The notes below the pieces were generated by a model. That model worked only from the letters and a program-made list of their open reading frames with translations. It made no database searches and had not been told where the DNA came from. Position numbers and translations under genes: made by a program. A stretch of DNA of 64,000 bases from Mycobacterium numidiamassiliense (GTDB taxonomy: Bacteria; Actinomycetota; Actinomycetes; Mycobacteriales; Mycobacteriaceae). Shown piece by piece: positions 8,838-18,347 of this stretch (within the stretch, counting starts at the first letter, position 1; every line of letters starts with the position of its first letter). The DNA lies in NCBI RefSeq assembly GCF_900157365.1, contig NZ_FUEZ01000004.1:855066-919065 (forward strand), written 5' to 3'.

Positions 8838-9671
8838 TCAGCTTCCCAACTCGATCGGGGCGCCCACCAGGGAGCCGTATTCCGTCCAACTGCCGTCGTA
8901 GTTCTTGACGTTCGTGTGCCCGAGCAATTCACGCAGAACAAACCAGGTGTGCGACGAACGCTCCCCGATCCGACAGTAGGCAATCGTTTCCTTGGTGCCG
9001 TCCAGACCGGCGTCGGCATACAACTTGGCCAACTCCTCGTCGGATTTGAAGGTGCCGTCCTCGTTGGCGGCCTTGCTCCACGGCACGTTTATCGCTCCCG
9101 GGATGTGTCCGGGACGCTGGCTTTGCTCCTGCGGCAGGTGCGCGGGCGCCAGGATCTTGCCCGAGAATTCGTCGGGGGAGCGCACGTCGACCAGGTTCTT
9201 GACGTTGATGGCCGAGATGACCTCGTCCCGGAAGGCCCGGATCGTGTTGTCGGGCGCTGCCGCCGAATACGAGGTCGAGGACCTGCTGACGGCGTCCTTG
9301 GACAGCGGGCGGCCGTCGAGCTCCCATTTCTTGCGGCCGCCGTCGAGCAGCTTGACGTTCTCGTGCCCGTAGAGCTTGAAGTACCAGTACGCGTAGGCCG
9401 CGAACCAGTTGTTGTTGCCGCCATAGAGGATGACGGTGTCGTCGTTGGCGATGCCGCGCTCGCTGAGCAGCTTCGAGAACTGCTGGGCGTCGACGAAGTC
9501 GCGCTTGACCGGGTCTTGCAGATCGGTGCGCCAGTCCAGCTTGACGGCGCCGGCGATGTGGCCGTCGTCGTATGCGCTGGTGTCCTCGTCTACCTCGACG
9601 AAGACGACGTTTTCGGCGTCGAGATTGCTCTCGGCCCAGTCAACAGAGACCAGGACGTCGGAGCGTGCCAT
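8838..9671 (-). CDS. cysA2: Thiosulfate sulfurtransferase (rhodanese)
   Basis: 277 residues with two rhodanese domains. The N-terminal domain has VEVDEDTSAYDDGHIAGAV; the C-terminal, catalytic domain has DVRSPDEFSGKI and the active-site loop AYCRIGERSSHTW with the persulfide-forming Cys. It transfers sulfane sulfur from thiosulfate to cyanide or thiol acceptors in the cytoplasm. The gene lies between a DUF4395 membrane protein and sseC2, downstream of a polycysteine leader peptide, so expression is probably cysteine-responsive. It corresponds to Rv0815c. The many near-identical mycobacterial cysA copies make the number in the symbol a synteny call. Confidence 0.94.
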   Translation of the reverse strand: MARSDVLVSVDWAESNLDAENVVFVEVDEDTSAYDDGHIAGAVKLDWRTDLQDPVKRDFVDAQQFSKLLSERGIANDDTVILYGGNNNWFAAYAYWYFKLYGHENVKLLDGGRKKWELDGRPLSKDAVSRSSTSYSAAAPDNTIRAFRDEVISAINVKNLVDVRSPDEFSGKILAPAHLPQEQSQRPGHIPGAINVPWSKAANEDGTFKSDEELAKLYADAGLDGTKETIAYCRIGERSSHTWFVLRELLGHTNVKNYDGSWTEYGSLVGAPIELGS

Positions 9672-9704
9672 GGGGGAGTCCTTTCGATTGCTTGGTGTTC
9701 GGCG

Positions 9705-10169
9705 TTACGCCGGGACGTGGCGGAAGCGGTTGACTAGCGGGTACAGCTGGCAGCCCAGACAGATCCCGAAAGCCGCATTCAAAAAGGCCGCTACCAGTGC
9801 GAACGCCGTGGCGATAACGCCAGCCAAGGGCACGCCAAGGGCAAATCCGGCCACGGCGGCCACCGCGAAGATGAGGCCGACCAGTTGGGCGAACTTCAAT
9901 GGCGGCACGGGTTCGCGTTCCTTGACCGGTCCCAGCCGGGGCGCGACCAGGGCGGCGAACAGCTTGCCGTAAGGGTGTCGGCGGGGGCCGCCGACCGCGC
10001 CGATCGCGAAAATCACGGCTTGCACGGCCAAGATGGCCGCGGCTGCCAGCGGGCTGACCGCCGAGACGAGCAGCGCGATCAGCAGGACCGCGGTCGTCAC
10101 CCAGGCAGCAAACCGTGGCCCGCGCACGTCGACGCGATCGATGTCAGCGGGGGTGTTATTGATTGACAC
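9705..10169 (-). CDS. DUF4395 membrane protein
   Basis: 154 residues with about four hydrophobic helices (WVTTAVLLIALLVSAVSPL; AAAILAVQAVIFAIGAVGG; LVGLIFAVAAVAGFALGVP; VIATAFALVAAFLNAAFGIC) and the DUF4395 motif FGICLGCQLYPLVNRF, with the paired Cys near the C-terminus. As remembered, M. tuberculosis has no such gene between thiX and cysA2. Its place directly behind the polycysteine leader and before the rhodanese suggests a role in moving or handling a sulfur compound, but no substrate is known. A ribosome site (GAGTAGT) lies just upstream of the start. Confidence 0.85.
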   Translation of the reverse strand: MSINNTPADIDRVDVRGPRFAAWVTTAVLLIALLVSAVSPLAAAAILAVQAVIFAIGAVGGPRRHPYGKLFAALVAPRLGPVKEREPVPPLKFAQLVGLIFAVAAVAGFALGVPLAGVIATAFALVAAFLNAAFGICLGCQLYPLVNRFRHVPA

Positions 10170-10270
10170 GAACTACTCCTCGTATGCGCGCTGAAGGAAG
10201 ACTGGGGGAGGGCATGCCGCGGTGAGATTCCGGGGCAGCTCCGAGTGCTACGCGAAAACGGCGCGGCGAC

Positions 10271-10360
10271 TCAGCAGCTACAGCAACAACAACAGCCCGC
10301 GGTACGGCACAGATCTACTGCGCGACGCTTGGTGAGCATGGGCTCGAAACGGGCTGACAC
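10271..10360 (-). CDS. Polycysteine leader peptide (cysteine-responsive attenuator)
   Basis: A 29-residue leaderless reading frame. It starts at GTG 10360-10358 and ends ...CRTAGCCCCCSC then stop: seven Cys in all, five of them consecutive, encoded near the 3' end. The GTG is exactly seven bases downstream of a TAAGCT -10 hexamer, so the transcript should start on the start codon. An internal ATG gives a 22-residue form. Leaderless polycysteine ORFs upstream of the cysA2 operon are established in mycobacteria as attenuators that sense charged Cys-tRNA; the sequence and location here match that system. Targets are the DUF4395-cysA2-sseC2 genes. Confidence 0.85.
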   Translation of the reverse strand: MSARFEPMLTKRRAVDLCRTAGCCCCCSC

Positions 10361-10367
10361 GGGCGCA

Positions 10368-10373
10368 AGCTTA
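10368..10373 (-). promoter_or_regulatory. -10 element of the polycysteine leader
   Basis: TAAGCT on the minus strand fits the mycobacterial TANNNT consensus and stands seven bases before the GTG of the leader peptide, giving a leaderless transcript. It sits between the end of thiX and the leader, so the cysteine operon has its own promoter separate from lmeA-thiX. Confidence 0.7.
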
Positions 10374-10389
10374 CCCAAAGACATGGTGG

Positions 10390-10812
10390 TCAAGCCAACA
10401 GCGGTTGCAGCGCGGACCGCAGGTCGATGGCCTTGGGGACGCCCGATGCCCGGTAACGCTGCCGCCCGTCGGCATCGAAGATCAGCGTCGTCGGCAGCGA
10501 CAGCACCGAAAACCGTCGGGCCGCCGCGGGATTGGCATCGATATCGATCTCGACGTGCGCCACCGCGCCCATGTCGTCGCAGACCTGGTCGACCACCCGG
10601 CGTACCCGGTCGCATGGTCCGCACCACGGTGCGCTGAAATGCACGACGGTCGGTCCGGTGGGCGACAAACCCAGGTCGGCGGTGTCCGCGTCGGCACCCG
10701 CCGCGGTGTCCGCGCTGATCTCCCGGACGCCTCCGGAGCGCCGGGTCAGCAACCAACCGGCAACGGCAGCCAGGGCAAACGCCACCGCAATCGCGACGAT
10801 CACGGTAGTCAT
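10390..10812 (-). CDS. thiX: Membrane-anchored thioredoxin-like protein
   Basis: 140 residues. An N-terminal hydrophobic helix (residues about 3-22) is followed by a linker and a thioredoxin fold with the active-site motif APWCGPCDRVRRVVDQ and the cis-Pro loop SLPTTLIF. It is probably an extracytoplasmic thiol-disulfide protein tethered to the membrane. The first four bases overlap the end of lmeA, indicating coupling. It corresponds to Rv0816c. The partner that reduces or oxidises it is not visible here. Confidence 0.88.
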   Translation of the reverse strand: MTTVIVAIAVAFALAAVAGWLLTRRSGGVREISADTAAGADADTADLGLSPTGPTVVHFSAPWCGPCDRVRRVVDQVCDDMGAVAHVEIDIDANPAAARRFSVLSLPTTLIFDADGRQRYRASGVPKAIDLRSALQPLLA

Positions 10813-11621
10813 GACTGCTTAAACCCCTCGAGGGCGATGGTTACTCCCGTGGTGATGCCTTCGATGATCACGTCCGAACCCCGGGCACCCACGGTGTGCG
10901 GCGCGACCCCGAACGGAAGCCGCTGGTTGGGCAGCCGAGCGCTGAAGGCATGAAGCACCGCGTCCCGCTTGTCGTCCGGGACGGCCTGGTTGGCTGTGTC
11001 GGGGCCGGTGAGGATGTTGGTGGGGGTGAAGACAATGGTCGCCGGGTCGTCCGGGTCGATCGCTAGATCCTCCGACACGCTCACCCGGCGATCGAAGTTG
11101 GCGAACGTCGGCGTGCCGCTGAACACCAGCCCGTGGTTGCCGGAGATGCCGGATTCGGTGATGCCTCCGGTGGCGGTGTTGGTTACCTGCGGCGGTGCCT
11201 CGACCATCAGGTCCGTGATGCCCAGATAGCGGCCCAGGTGGGTCGAGTCGATGATGATGCGACTCTCCAGCTTGCCCACCGGCAGCTTCGCGTCTGGCCT
11301 GATCAGCCATGACGCGTAGGTCAGGTCGACCGAATACATGGTGGCCTCGAGGGTGGCCTTGCCGGTCACCGCGTGATCGACGGCGTTGGCCTTGATCTCC
11401 ACTTCTTTGTACTGGTCACGCATCGCCTGCGGAATGAAGGGGAAGGCCAGGATGGCCACGAACGGGTCTGACCCCAGATTGGACGCTTTGCGCACGGTCG
11501 CTGACAGGCGATATTCGGCGTAGATGCTGGCCCCGAAGTCGACGCCGACGACACCGATGACGATCACGGCCACGGTGACGACCGCCGTGATCAGGCCGAT
11601 CAGCACTTTGCGCATGCGCAT
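10809..11621 (-). CDS. lmeA: LmeA-type DUF2993 lipid-binding envelope protein
   Basis: 270 residues: N-terminal membrane helix/signal (LIGLITAVVTVAVIVIGVVGV), then a DUF2993 domain (GADFGASIYAEYRLSATVR-like start, FPFIPQAMRDQYKEVEI, VTGKATLEATMYSVDL). The family member Rv0817c/LmeA binds phospholipid in the cell envelope and is needed for normal lipomannan elongation. Length and gene order (upstream of thiX, divergent from glnR) match. The start is ATG at 11619-11621; an earlier ORF end on the same strand is in another frame. It is the first gene of the minus-strand unit. Confidence 0.85.
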   Translation of the reverse strand: MRMRKVLIGLITAVVTVAVIVIGVVGVDFGASIYAEYRLSATVRKASNLGSDPFVAILAFPFIPQAMRDQYKEVEIKANAVDHAVTGKATLEATMYSVDLTYASWLIRPDAKLPVGKLESRIIIDSTHLGRYLGITDLMVEAPPQVTNTATGGITESGISGNHGLVFSGTPTFANFDRRVSVSEDLAIDPDDPATIVFTPTNILTGPDTANQAVPDDKRDAVLHAFSARLPNQRLPFGVAPHTVGARGSDVIIEGITTGVTIALEGFKQS

Positions 11622-11828
11622 ATTGTGGCCTGTCCCTCCGCCGACGCGCCGTCGGAGGCGGCTTGTCGACCCCCGAACACCGCCGAGAGCGCTTCGTCAC
11701 ACTCGGACCCGATGCGCTCCAACGCGCCGCCTGAGACCAGGTGGCACGTTATCGTTAGATGACCTGGCCACTAACGCCATATTTCTTGACGAGTTTGGGC
11801 GAGGACCGTCGCCACGAGCTGGAGGGGC

Positions 11829-13528
<1,700 letters not shown>

Positions 13529-13566
13529 CTCGAAAGCGCAGGCAGCCGCGGCCCCGTGCGCAGATT

Positions 13567-13588
13567 ATTCACCGCACGTTCACCGGCT
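13567..13588 (+). promoter_or_regulatory. PHO-box-like direct repeat upstream of pstS
   Basis: Two adjacent 11-base units, ATTCACCGCAC (13567-13577) and GTTCACCGGCT (13578-13588), resemble the direct repeats bound by PhoP/RegX3-type phosphate regulators in actinobacteria. A possible -10 (TAGTTT, about 13617) lies downstream in the 187-bp mshD-pstS gap. This suggests phosphate-starvation induction through SenX3-RegX3; it was not tested. Confidence 0.5.
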
Positions 13589-13715
13589 AGGCACTCTTGT
13601 AAGGCCACCTCAACGCATAGTTTCGCGATGACTTGGCATCCTGATTTCCAGGTCACGTTCGGCCACGGTCAAGCTGCGGCCGCAGGCGTCGAGAGTTCGT
13701 CAGAAAGCGAGATCG

Positions 13716-14840
13716 GTGGAGCTCGGCAGGGTGGGCAAGACGCTGGCGGTGGCGGTGTTCGCGACGACGATCTTCGGTGCAGCGTTCACGGCCTGCGGCA
13801 GCGACGACAATCGGCACGGCGCCTCGGCGCTGGCCCTCTCGGGACCCGCCGGCACGGTCGCCTGCACCGGCAAAAGCCGACTGACGTCGGAGGGATCGAC
13901 GGCTCAACAGAACGCGATGGACGTCTTCAACCATGCGTGGGGCCAGCTCTGCCCAGGGAAGAACGTCTCGTACAACCCGACCGGGTCGGGTGCCGGCCGC
14001 GAGCAATTCATCGCCGGCCACGTCGACTTCGCCGGATCGGATTCGCCAATGACCGCCGATCAGATCGCATCGGCCGCCAGGCGGTGCAACGGGCATCCGG
14101 CGTGGGACCTGCCACTGGTGTTCGGACCCGTCGCACTGGCCTACAACCTTCCGGGTGTCGCGACGTTGACGGTCAACAGCGACGTGCTGGCCAAGATCTT
14201 CACCGGCCGGATCTCCGCGTGGAACGACCCGATATTGACCGCACTCAATCCGGGCGTGACTTTGCCGGACACCAAGATCATGCCGATCTACCGGGTTGAC
14301 TCGTCGGGAACCACCGACAACCTGCAGAGATATCTCACGACCGCCGCGCCGGAGAGCTGGTCTAAGGGCGTCGGGACCGAATTTCTGGGCGGCGTCGGCG
14401 AAGGGGCGGCGAAGTCGTCCGGTGTCGTCCAGGCGGTCCACACCGTCCGGGGTGCCATCGGGTATGTCGAGAAAGGCTTCGCCGACCAGGCCGGTATGCC
14501 CTACGCGCAGATCGACACCGGCAGCGGGCCGGTGCCGTTGACCAATGACACCGCCGCCAATGCCGTCAACGCCATCGCTTTCGTGGCGAGTGGCAACGAC
14601 CTGGTGCTCGACCTCAACCCCATGTACGCCACTCACCAATCGGGGACCTATCCGCTGGTGCTGGCCAGCTACGAGATCGTCTGCTCGGAGGGTTACGACT
14701 CGCAGACCGCGCTGGCGATCAAGTCGTTCCTCACCACGGCCGCCGACGACGGACAGGCCGGCCTTCCGTCGGACGGCTACGTCCCGTTGCCCGATAAGGT
14801 CAAAGAGCGACTGATCACCGCCATCAACGCGATGCAATGA
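13716..14840 (+). CDS. pstS: Phosphate ABC transporter substrate-binding lipoprotein
   Basis: 374 residues. The N-terminus (GKTLAVAVFATTIFGAAFTAC) is a lipoprotein signal with the modified Cys at about residue 27 followed by GSDDN. The mature protein carries the PstS phosphate-binding signatures TSEGSTAQQNAMDVF, PTGSGAGREQFI, DFAGSDSPM and RVDSSGTTDNLQRYL. It captures phosphate outside the membrane and delivers it to PstC/PstA. Start is GTG 13716; a GTG 15 bases further in is possible. It is the first gene of pstSCAB. M. tuberculosis has only phoT at this position, so the complete operon here is a notable difference. Confidence 0.94.
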   Translation: MELGRVGKTLAVAVFATTIFGAAFTACGSDDNRHGASALALSGPAGTVACTGKSRLTSEGSTAQQNAMDVFNHAWGQLCPGKNVSYNPTGSGAGREQFIAGHVDFAGSDSPMTADQIASAARRCNGHPAWDLPLVFGPVALAYNLPGVATLTVNSDVLAKIFTGRISAWNDPILTALNPGVTLPDTKIMPIYRVDSSGTTDNLQRYLTTAAPESWSKGVGTEFLGGVGEGAAKSSGVVQAVHTVRGAIGYVEKGFADQAGMPYAQIDTGSGPVPLTNDTAANAVNAIAFVASGNDLVLDLNPMYATHQSGTYPLVLASYEIVCSEGYDSQTALAIKSFLTTAADDGQAGLPSDGYVPLPDKVKERLITAINAMQ

Positions 14841-14888
14841 CCCTCGGGTTCCAGGAGCGACGGCAGAACCAGCAGTGACGGGATCACA

Positions 14889-15920
14889 GTGACGACGCCA
14901 AATCCAGCCGACGCAGGTTCGGGCGCGGTCGTTGCTGCGCCGTTTCCCGAATCGGCCGTGGTGCCCATCAGCCCGTGGGGGAACACCAAACCCCGTATCG
15001 GAGACCGGATATTTCGCCGGTTGGCGGAGTCCTCGGGTGCGCTGATGGTCGTCGTGGTCGTCGCGATCGGCGGCTTCCTGCTGCTGCGCGCGATACCGGC
15101 GTTGCGGCGCAATCGAGAGAACTTCTTCACATACGGCGGCAAGTGGATCACGACCGACCCGTCGTCGATGCACTTCGGAATCCTTGACCTCTTGCGGGTG
15201 ACCGTTTTCGTGTCGCTGTTCGCGTTGCTTCTGGCGATGCCGATCGCCCTGGGGGTCGCCCTCTTTCTCACCCAGTACGCGCCACGGCGGCTAGCCGCGC
15301 CGCTGGCGTACGCCGTCGATCTGCTGGCCGCGGTGCCCTCGATCATTTACGGCGTCTGGGGTCTGCACGTACTCGCACCACACCTGCGGCCCGTCGCGGC
15401 CTGGCTCAATCACTCGATGGGCTGGTGTTTCCTGTTCGCCACCGGCAATGTGTCGGCGGCCGGCGGTGGCACAATCTTCACTGGCGCAATCGTTTTGGCG
15501 GTGATGATCCTGCCGATCATCGCCGCGGTCACCCGCGAGGTTTTCGTGCAGACTCCGCGTGACCAGATCGAGGCTGCCCTCGCGCTCGGCGCTACCCGGT
15601 GGGAGGTGGTCAGAACCACCGTGCTGCCCTTTGGCCGATCTGGGTACGTCAGCGGGGCGGTGCTGGGTCTGGGCCGTGCGCTCGGTGAGACAGTCGCACT
15701 GCTGATCATCCTGCGCGGAACCCAAACACGGTTCGGCTGGTCACTTTTCGATGGCGGTTCGACTTTCGCGACCAAGATTGCCGGTACCGCAGCAGAATTC
15801 AACAACCAGTACCGGGGCGGAGCGTACATCGCCGCGGGGCTAGTGCTTTTTGTGCTCGTGTTCGTGGCCGACGTCGTTGCCCGGGGAGCGGTCGCCAAAA
15901 CCGCAAGAGGCGGCCGATGA
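14889..15920 (+). CDS. pstC: Phosphate ABC transporter permease PstC
   Basis: 343 residues with six membrane spans typical of PstC: the first at about 57-77 (ALMVVVVVAIGGFLLLRAI) followed by a long external loop, then the MetI-like core with the EAA loop (REVFVQTPRDQIEAALALGA; WEVVRTTVLPFGRSGYVSG). It forms half of the phosphate channel. Start GTG 14889, 48 bases after pstS. Its last four bases overlap pstA (ATGA), indicating coupled translation. Confidence 0.94.
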   Translation: MTTPNPADAGSGAVVAAPFPESAVVPISPWGNTKPRIGDRIFRRLAESSGALMVVVVVAIGGFLLLRAIPALRRNRENFFTYGGKWITTDPSSMHFGILDLLRVTVFVSLFALLLAMPIALGVALFLTQYAPRRLAAPLAYAVDLLAAVPSIIYGVWGLHVLAPHLRPVAAWLNHSMGWCFLFATGNVSAAGGGTIFTGAIVLAVMILPIIAAVTREVFVQTPRDQIEAALALGATRWEVVRTTVLPFGRSGYVSGAVLGLGRALGETVALLIILRGTQTRFGWSLFDGGSTFATKIAGTAAEFNNQYRGGAYIAAGLVLFVLVFVADVVARGAVAKTARGGR

Positions 15921-16831
15921 CGTCGATCTTCGACCGGCCGCTTAAGGCGCGGACATTGCCAGGGCTGAGCCCTCGTCGTCGAACCGCGAATAGTGTTGCA
16001 AACTTGCTTGTTTCACTTTCGATCGTGATCGCCTTGGCGCCCCTACTGTGGGTGTTGTGGTCGGTTGTCGCCAAGGGGTTCGAGGCGATCACGTCCTCGG
16101 CATGGTGGACGCATTCGCAAGCGGGGATGACGGCCTTCGCATCCGGTGGCGGTGCCTACCATGCGATCGTCGGAACCCTGTTGCAGGGACTCGCATGCGC
16201 CGCGATCTCGGTGCCGATCGGCATCATGGTCGCGATCTATCTGGTCGAGTACGGCGGCGGAAGCAGGCTGGGCCGGCTGGCCGGCTTCATGGTGGACATC
16301 CTCAGCGGGGTGCCCTCAATCGTGGCCGCGCTCTTCATCTATGCGCTGTTTGTGGCCACGCTCGGCTTTCCGCGTTCGCAATTCGCGGCGTCGCTCGCGT
16401 TGGTGTTGTTGATGCTGCCGGTGATCGTGCGGGCGACCGAGGAGATGCTCCGGATCGTTCCGATAGACCTGCGGGAAGCCAGTTATGCTCTGGGTGTCAC
16501 GAAGTGGAAAACCATTGCCAGGATTGTGATTCCGACAGGGTTGTCGGGCATTATCACGGGGATCATGCTGGCGGTGGCCAGGGTGATGGGCGAGACGGCA
16601 CCGTTGCTGATCTTGGTCGGTTATTCGCAGACCATCAATTGGGATATCTTCCGCGGTTTTATGGGAACGCTGCCGGGAATGATGTACGACCAGGCATCGG
16701 CTGGCGCCGGCGTCAATCCGGTTCCCACGGATCGGTTGTGGGGCGCCGCGTTGACGTTGATCCTGATGATCGCCTTCATCAATATCGGGGCCAGGGTGGT
16801 CTCGAGATATTTTGCGCCGAAGAATTCGTAG
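15917..16831 (+). CDS. pstA: Phosphate ABC transporter permease PstA
   Basis: 304 residues, six spans, with the PstA core: LLQGLACAAISVPIGIMVAI, the segment DILSGVPSIVAALFIYALFV, and the EAA loop RIVPIDLREASYALGVTKWK. It is the second permease half of the phosphate importer. ATG 15917 overlaps the pstC stop. The downstream pstB starts nine bases after its stop with an AGGAG in between. Confidence 0.94.
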   Translation: MTSIFDRPLKARTLPGLSPRRRTANSVANLLVSLSIVIALAPLLWVLWSVVAKGFEAITSSAWWTHSQAGMTAFASGGGAYHAIVGTLLQGLACAAISVPIGIMVAIYLVEYGGGSRLGRLAGFMVDILSGVPSIVAALFIYALFVATLGFPRSQFAASLALVLLMLPVIVRATEEMLRIVPIDLREASYALGVTKWKTIARIVIPTGLSGIITGIMLAVARVMGETAPLLILVGYSQTINWDIFRGFMGTLPGMMYDQASAGAGVNPVPTDRLWGAALTLILMIAFINIGARVVSRYFAPKNS

Positions 16832-16840
16832 GAGTATCAG

Positions 16841-17617
16841 GTGGCCAAGCGGTTGGACATGAAAGACGTCAACATCTACTACGGACCGTTTCACGCGGTC
16901 GCGGATGTGTCGTTGTCCATTTTGCCCCGCAGCGTGACCGCGTTCATCGGCGCGTCCGGCTGCGGCAAGACAACCGTGTTGCGCGCGCTGAATCGGATGC
17001 ACGAGGTCATTCCCGGCGCCCGGGTCGACGGCACCGTGCTGCTCGACGACGAGAACATCTACGCCTCCGGTATCGACCCGGTCGGCGTGCGCCGCGCCAT
17101 CGGGATGGTGTTCCAGCGGCCAAACCCGTTTCCCGCCATGTCTATTCGCGATAACGTGGTGGCCGGCCTGAAACTGCAGGGCGTGCGTAATCGCAAGTTG
17201 CTCGACGACACCGCCGAATACTCACTGCGCGGGGCAAACCTGTGGGACGAGGTCAAGGACCGCTTGAACAAACCCGGCGGTGGGTTGTCCGGCGGGCAGC
17301 AGCAGCGGTTGTGCATCGCGCGGGCCATCGCGGTGCAGCCCGATGTGTTGCTGATGGATGAGCCGTGTTCGGCGCTGGACCCGATTTCGACGATGGCGAT
17401 CGAGGAACTGATCAGCGAGCTCAAGCAGGACTACACGATCGTCATCGTCACGCACAACATGCAGCAGGCCGCGCGGGTCAGCGACTACACAGCGTTCTTC
17501 AACCTCGAGGCGGCGGGAAAGCCCGGCCGGCTTGTCGAGATCGACGATACCGAGAAGATCTTTTCCAACCCGACCGAGAAGGCCACCGAGGACTACATAT
17601 CGGGCCGCTTCGGCTAG
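16841..17617 (+). CDS. pstB: Phosphate ABC transporter ATP-binding protein
   Basis: 258 residues with all ABC ATPase motifs: Walker [14 protein letters not shown]-loop FQRPNPFP, signature [16 protein letters not shown], Walker [14 protein letters not shown] and the switch His in [18 protein letters not shown]. The C-terminus [18 protein letters not shown] is diagnostic of PstB. It powers phosphate import and is called phoT in M. tuberculosis (Rv0820). Start GTG 16841 behind GGAGTATC. It converges on phoU with only four bases between stops. Confidence 0.96.
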   Translation: MAKRLDMKDVNIYYGPFHAVADVSLSILPRSVTAFIGASGCGKTTVLRALNRMHEVIPGARVDGTVLLDDENIYASGIDPVGVRRAIGMVFQRPNPFPAMSIRDNVVAGLKLQGVRNRKLLDDTAEYSLRGANLWDEVKDRLNKPGGGLSGGQQQRLCIARAIAVQPDVLLMDEPCSALDPISTMAIEELISELKQDYTIVIVTHNMQQAARVSDYTAFFNLEAAGKPGRLVEIDDTEKIFSNPTEKATEDYISGRFG

Positions 17618-17621
17618 GCGA

Positions 17622-18290
17622 CTACGGCGACGTGGATGCCGCTTCGTCCTCGGGCAACCTGCCGGTGGCCTGGAAGATGACGCGCCTGGCCACCTCGACG
17701 GCGTGGTCGGCGAAGCGTTCGTAGAACCGGCCCAACAACGTCACATCGACCGCTGCTGCCACACCGTGCTTCCATTCGCGGTCCATCAGCACCGAAAACA
17801 GGTGCCGGTGCAGGTCGTCCATGGCGTCGTCTTCTTCGCGGATCCGGGCCGCTTTTTCCGGGTCGCGCGACAACACCACCTCTTGTGCGCTGTTGCCCAA
17901 TTCGACTGCGACTCTGCCCATTTCAGCGAAATACCCGTTGACTTCCTCGGGCAGCGCATGCTGGGGATGGCGCCGGCGGGCGATCTTGGCGACGTGCAGC
18001 GCCAACGCGCCCATCCGGTCGATGTCGGCCACCATCTGGATCGCGCTCACGATCGACCTCAGGTCACCGGCGACAGGCGCCTGCAATGCCAGCAGCACGA
18101 ACGCGCTTTCCTCGGCCTGGGCGCTCAACGCTGCGATCTCTTCATGGCCGGAGATCACCTGCTCGGCGAGCACCAGGTCGGCCTGCAGCAACGCCTGGGT
18201 GGCCCGTTCCATGGCGACGCCGGCTAACCCGCACATCGCGCCAAGGCGCTCAGACAGGTCCGAGAGCTGCTCGTGGTAGGCGGTGCGCAT
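17622..18290 (-). CDS. phoY2: PhoU-family phosphate signalling regulator
   Basis: 222 residues, all-helical, with two PhoU repeats. Conserved acidic metal-site segments are visible ([42 protein letters not shown]). PhoU proteins link the Pst importer to the SenX3-RegX3 (PhoR-type) signal and keep the phosphate regulon off when phosphate is plentiful. It is transcribed towards pstB. The symbol follows Rv0821c by synteny; a second PhoU paralogue is usual in mycobacteria. Confidence 0.92.
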   Translation of the reverse strand: MRTAYHEQLSDLSERLGAMCGLAGVAMERATQALLQADLVLAEQVISGHEEIAALSAQAEESAFVLLALQAPVAGDLRSIVSAIQMVADIDRMGALALHVAKIARRRHPQHALPEEVNGYFAEMGRVAVELGNSAQEVVLSRDPEKAARIREEDDAMDDLHRHLFSVLMDREWKHGVAAAVDVTLLGRFYERFADHAVEVARRVIFQATGRLPEDEAASTSP

Positions 18291-18347
18291 GCTGCCAAGC
18301 CTACTTCTCAGTAAGGAAAAATGGCGCCCGCGCCAGGTGAATTATGG

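Noticed and set aside
8280..9737. A 485-codon plus-strand frame across cysA2 and sseC2.
   Set aside because: It is the complement of well-supported genes on the minus strand and has no recognisable domain.
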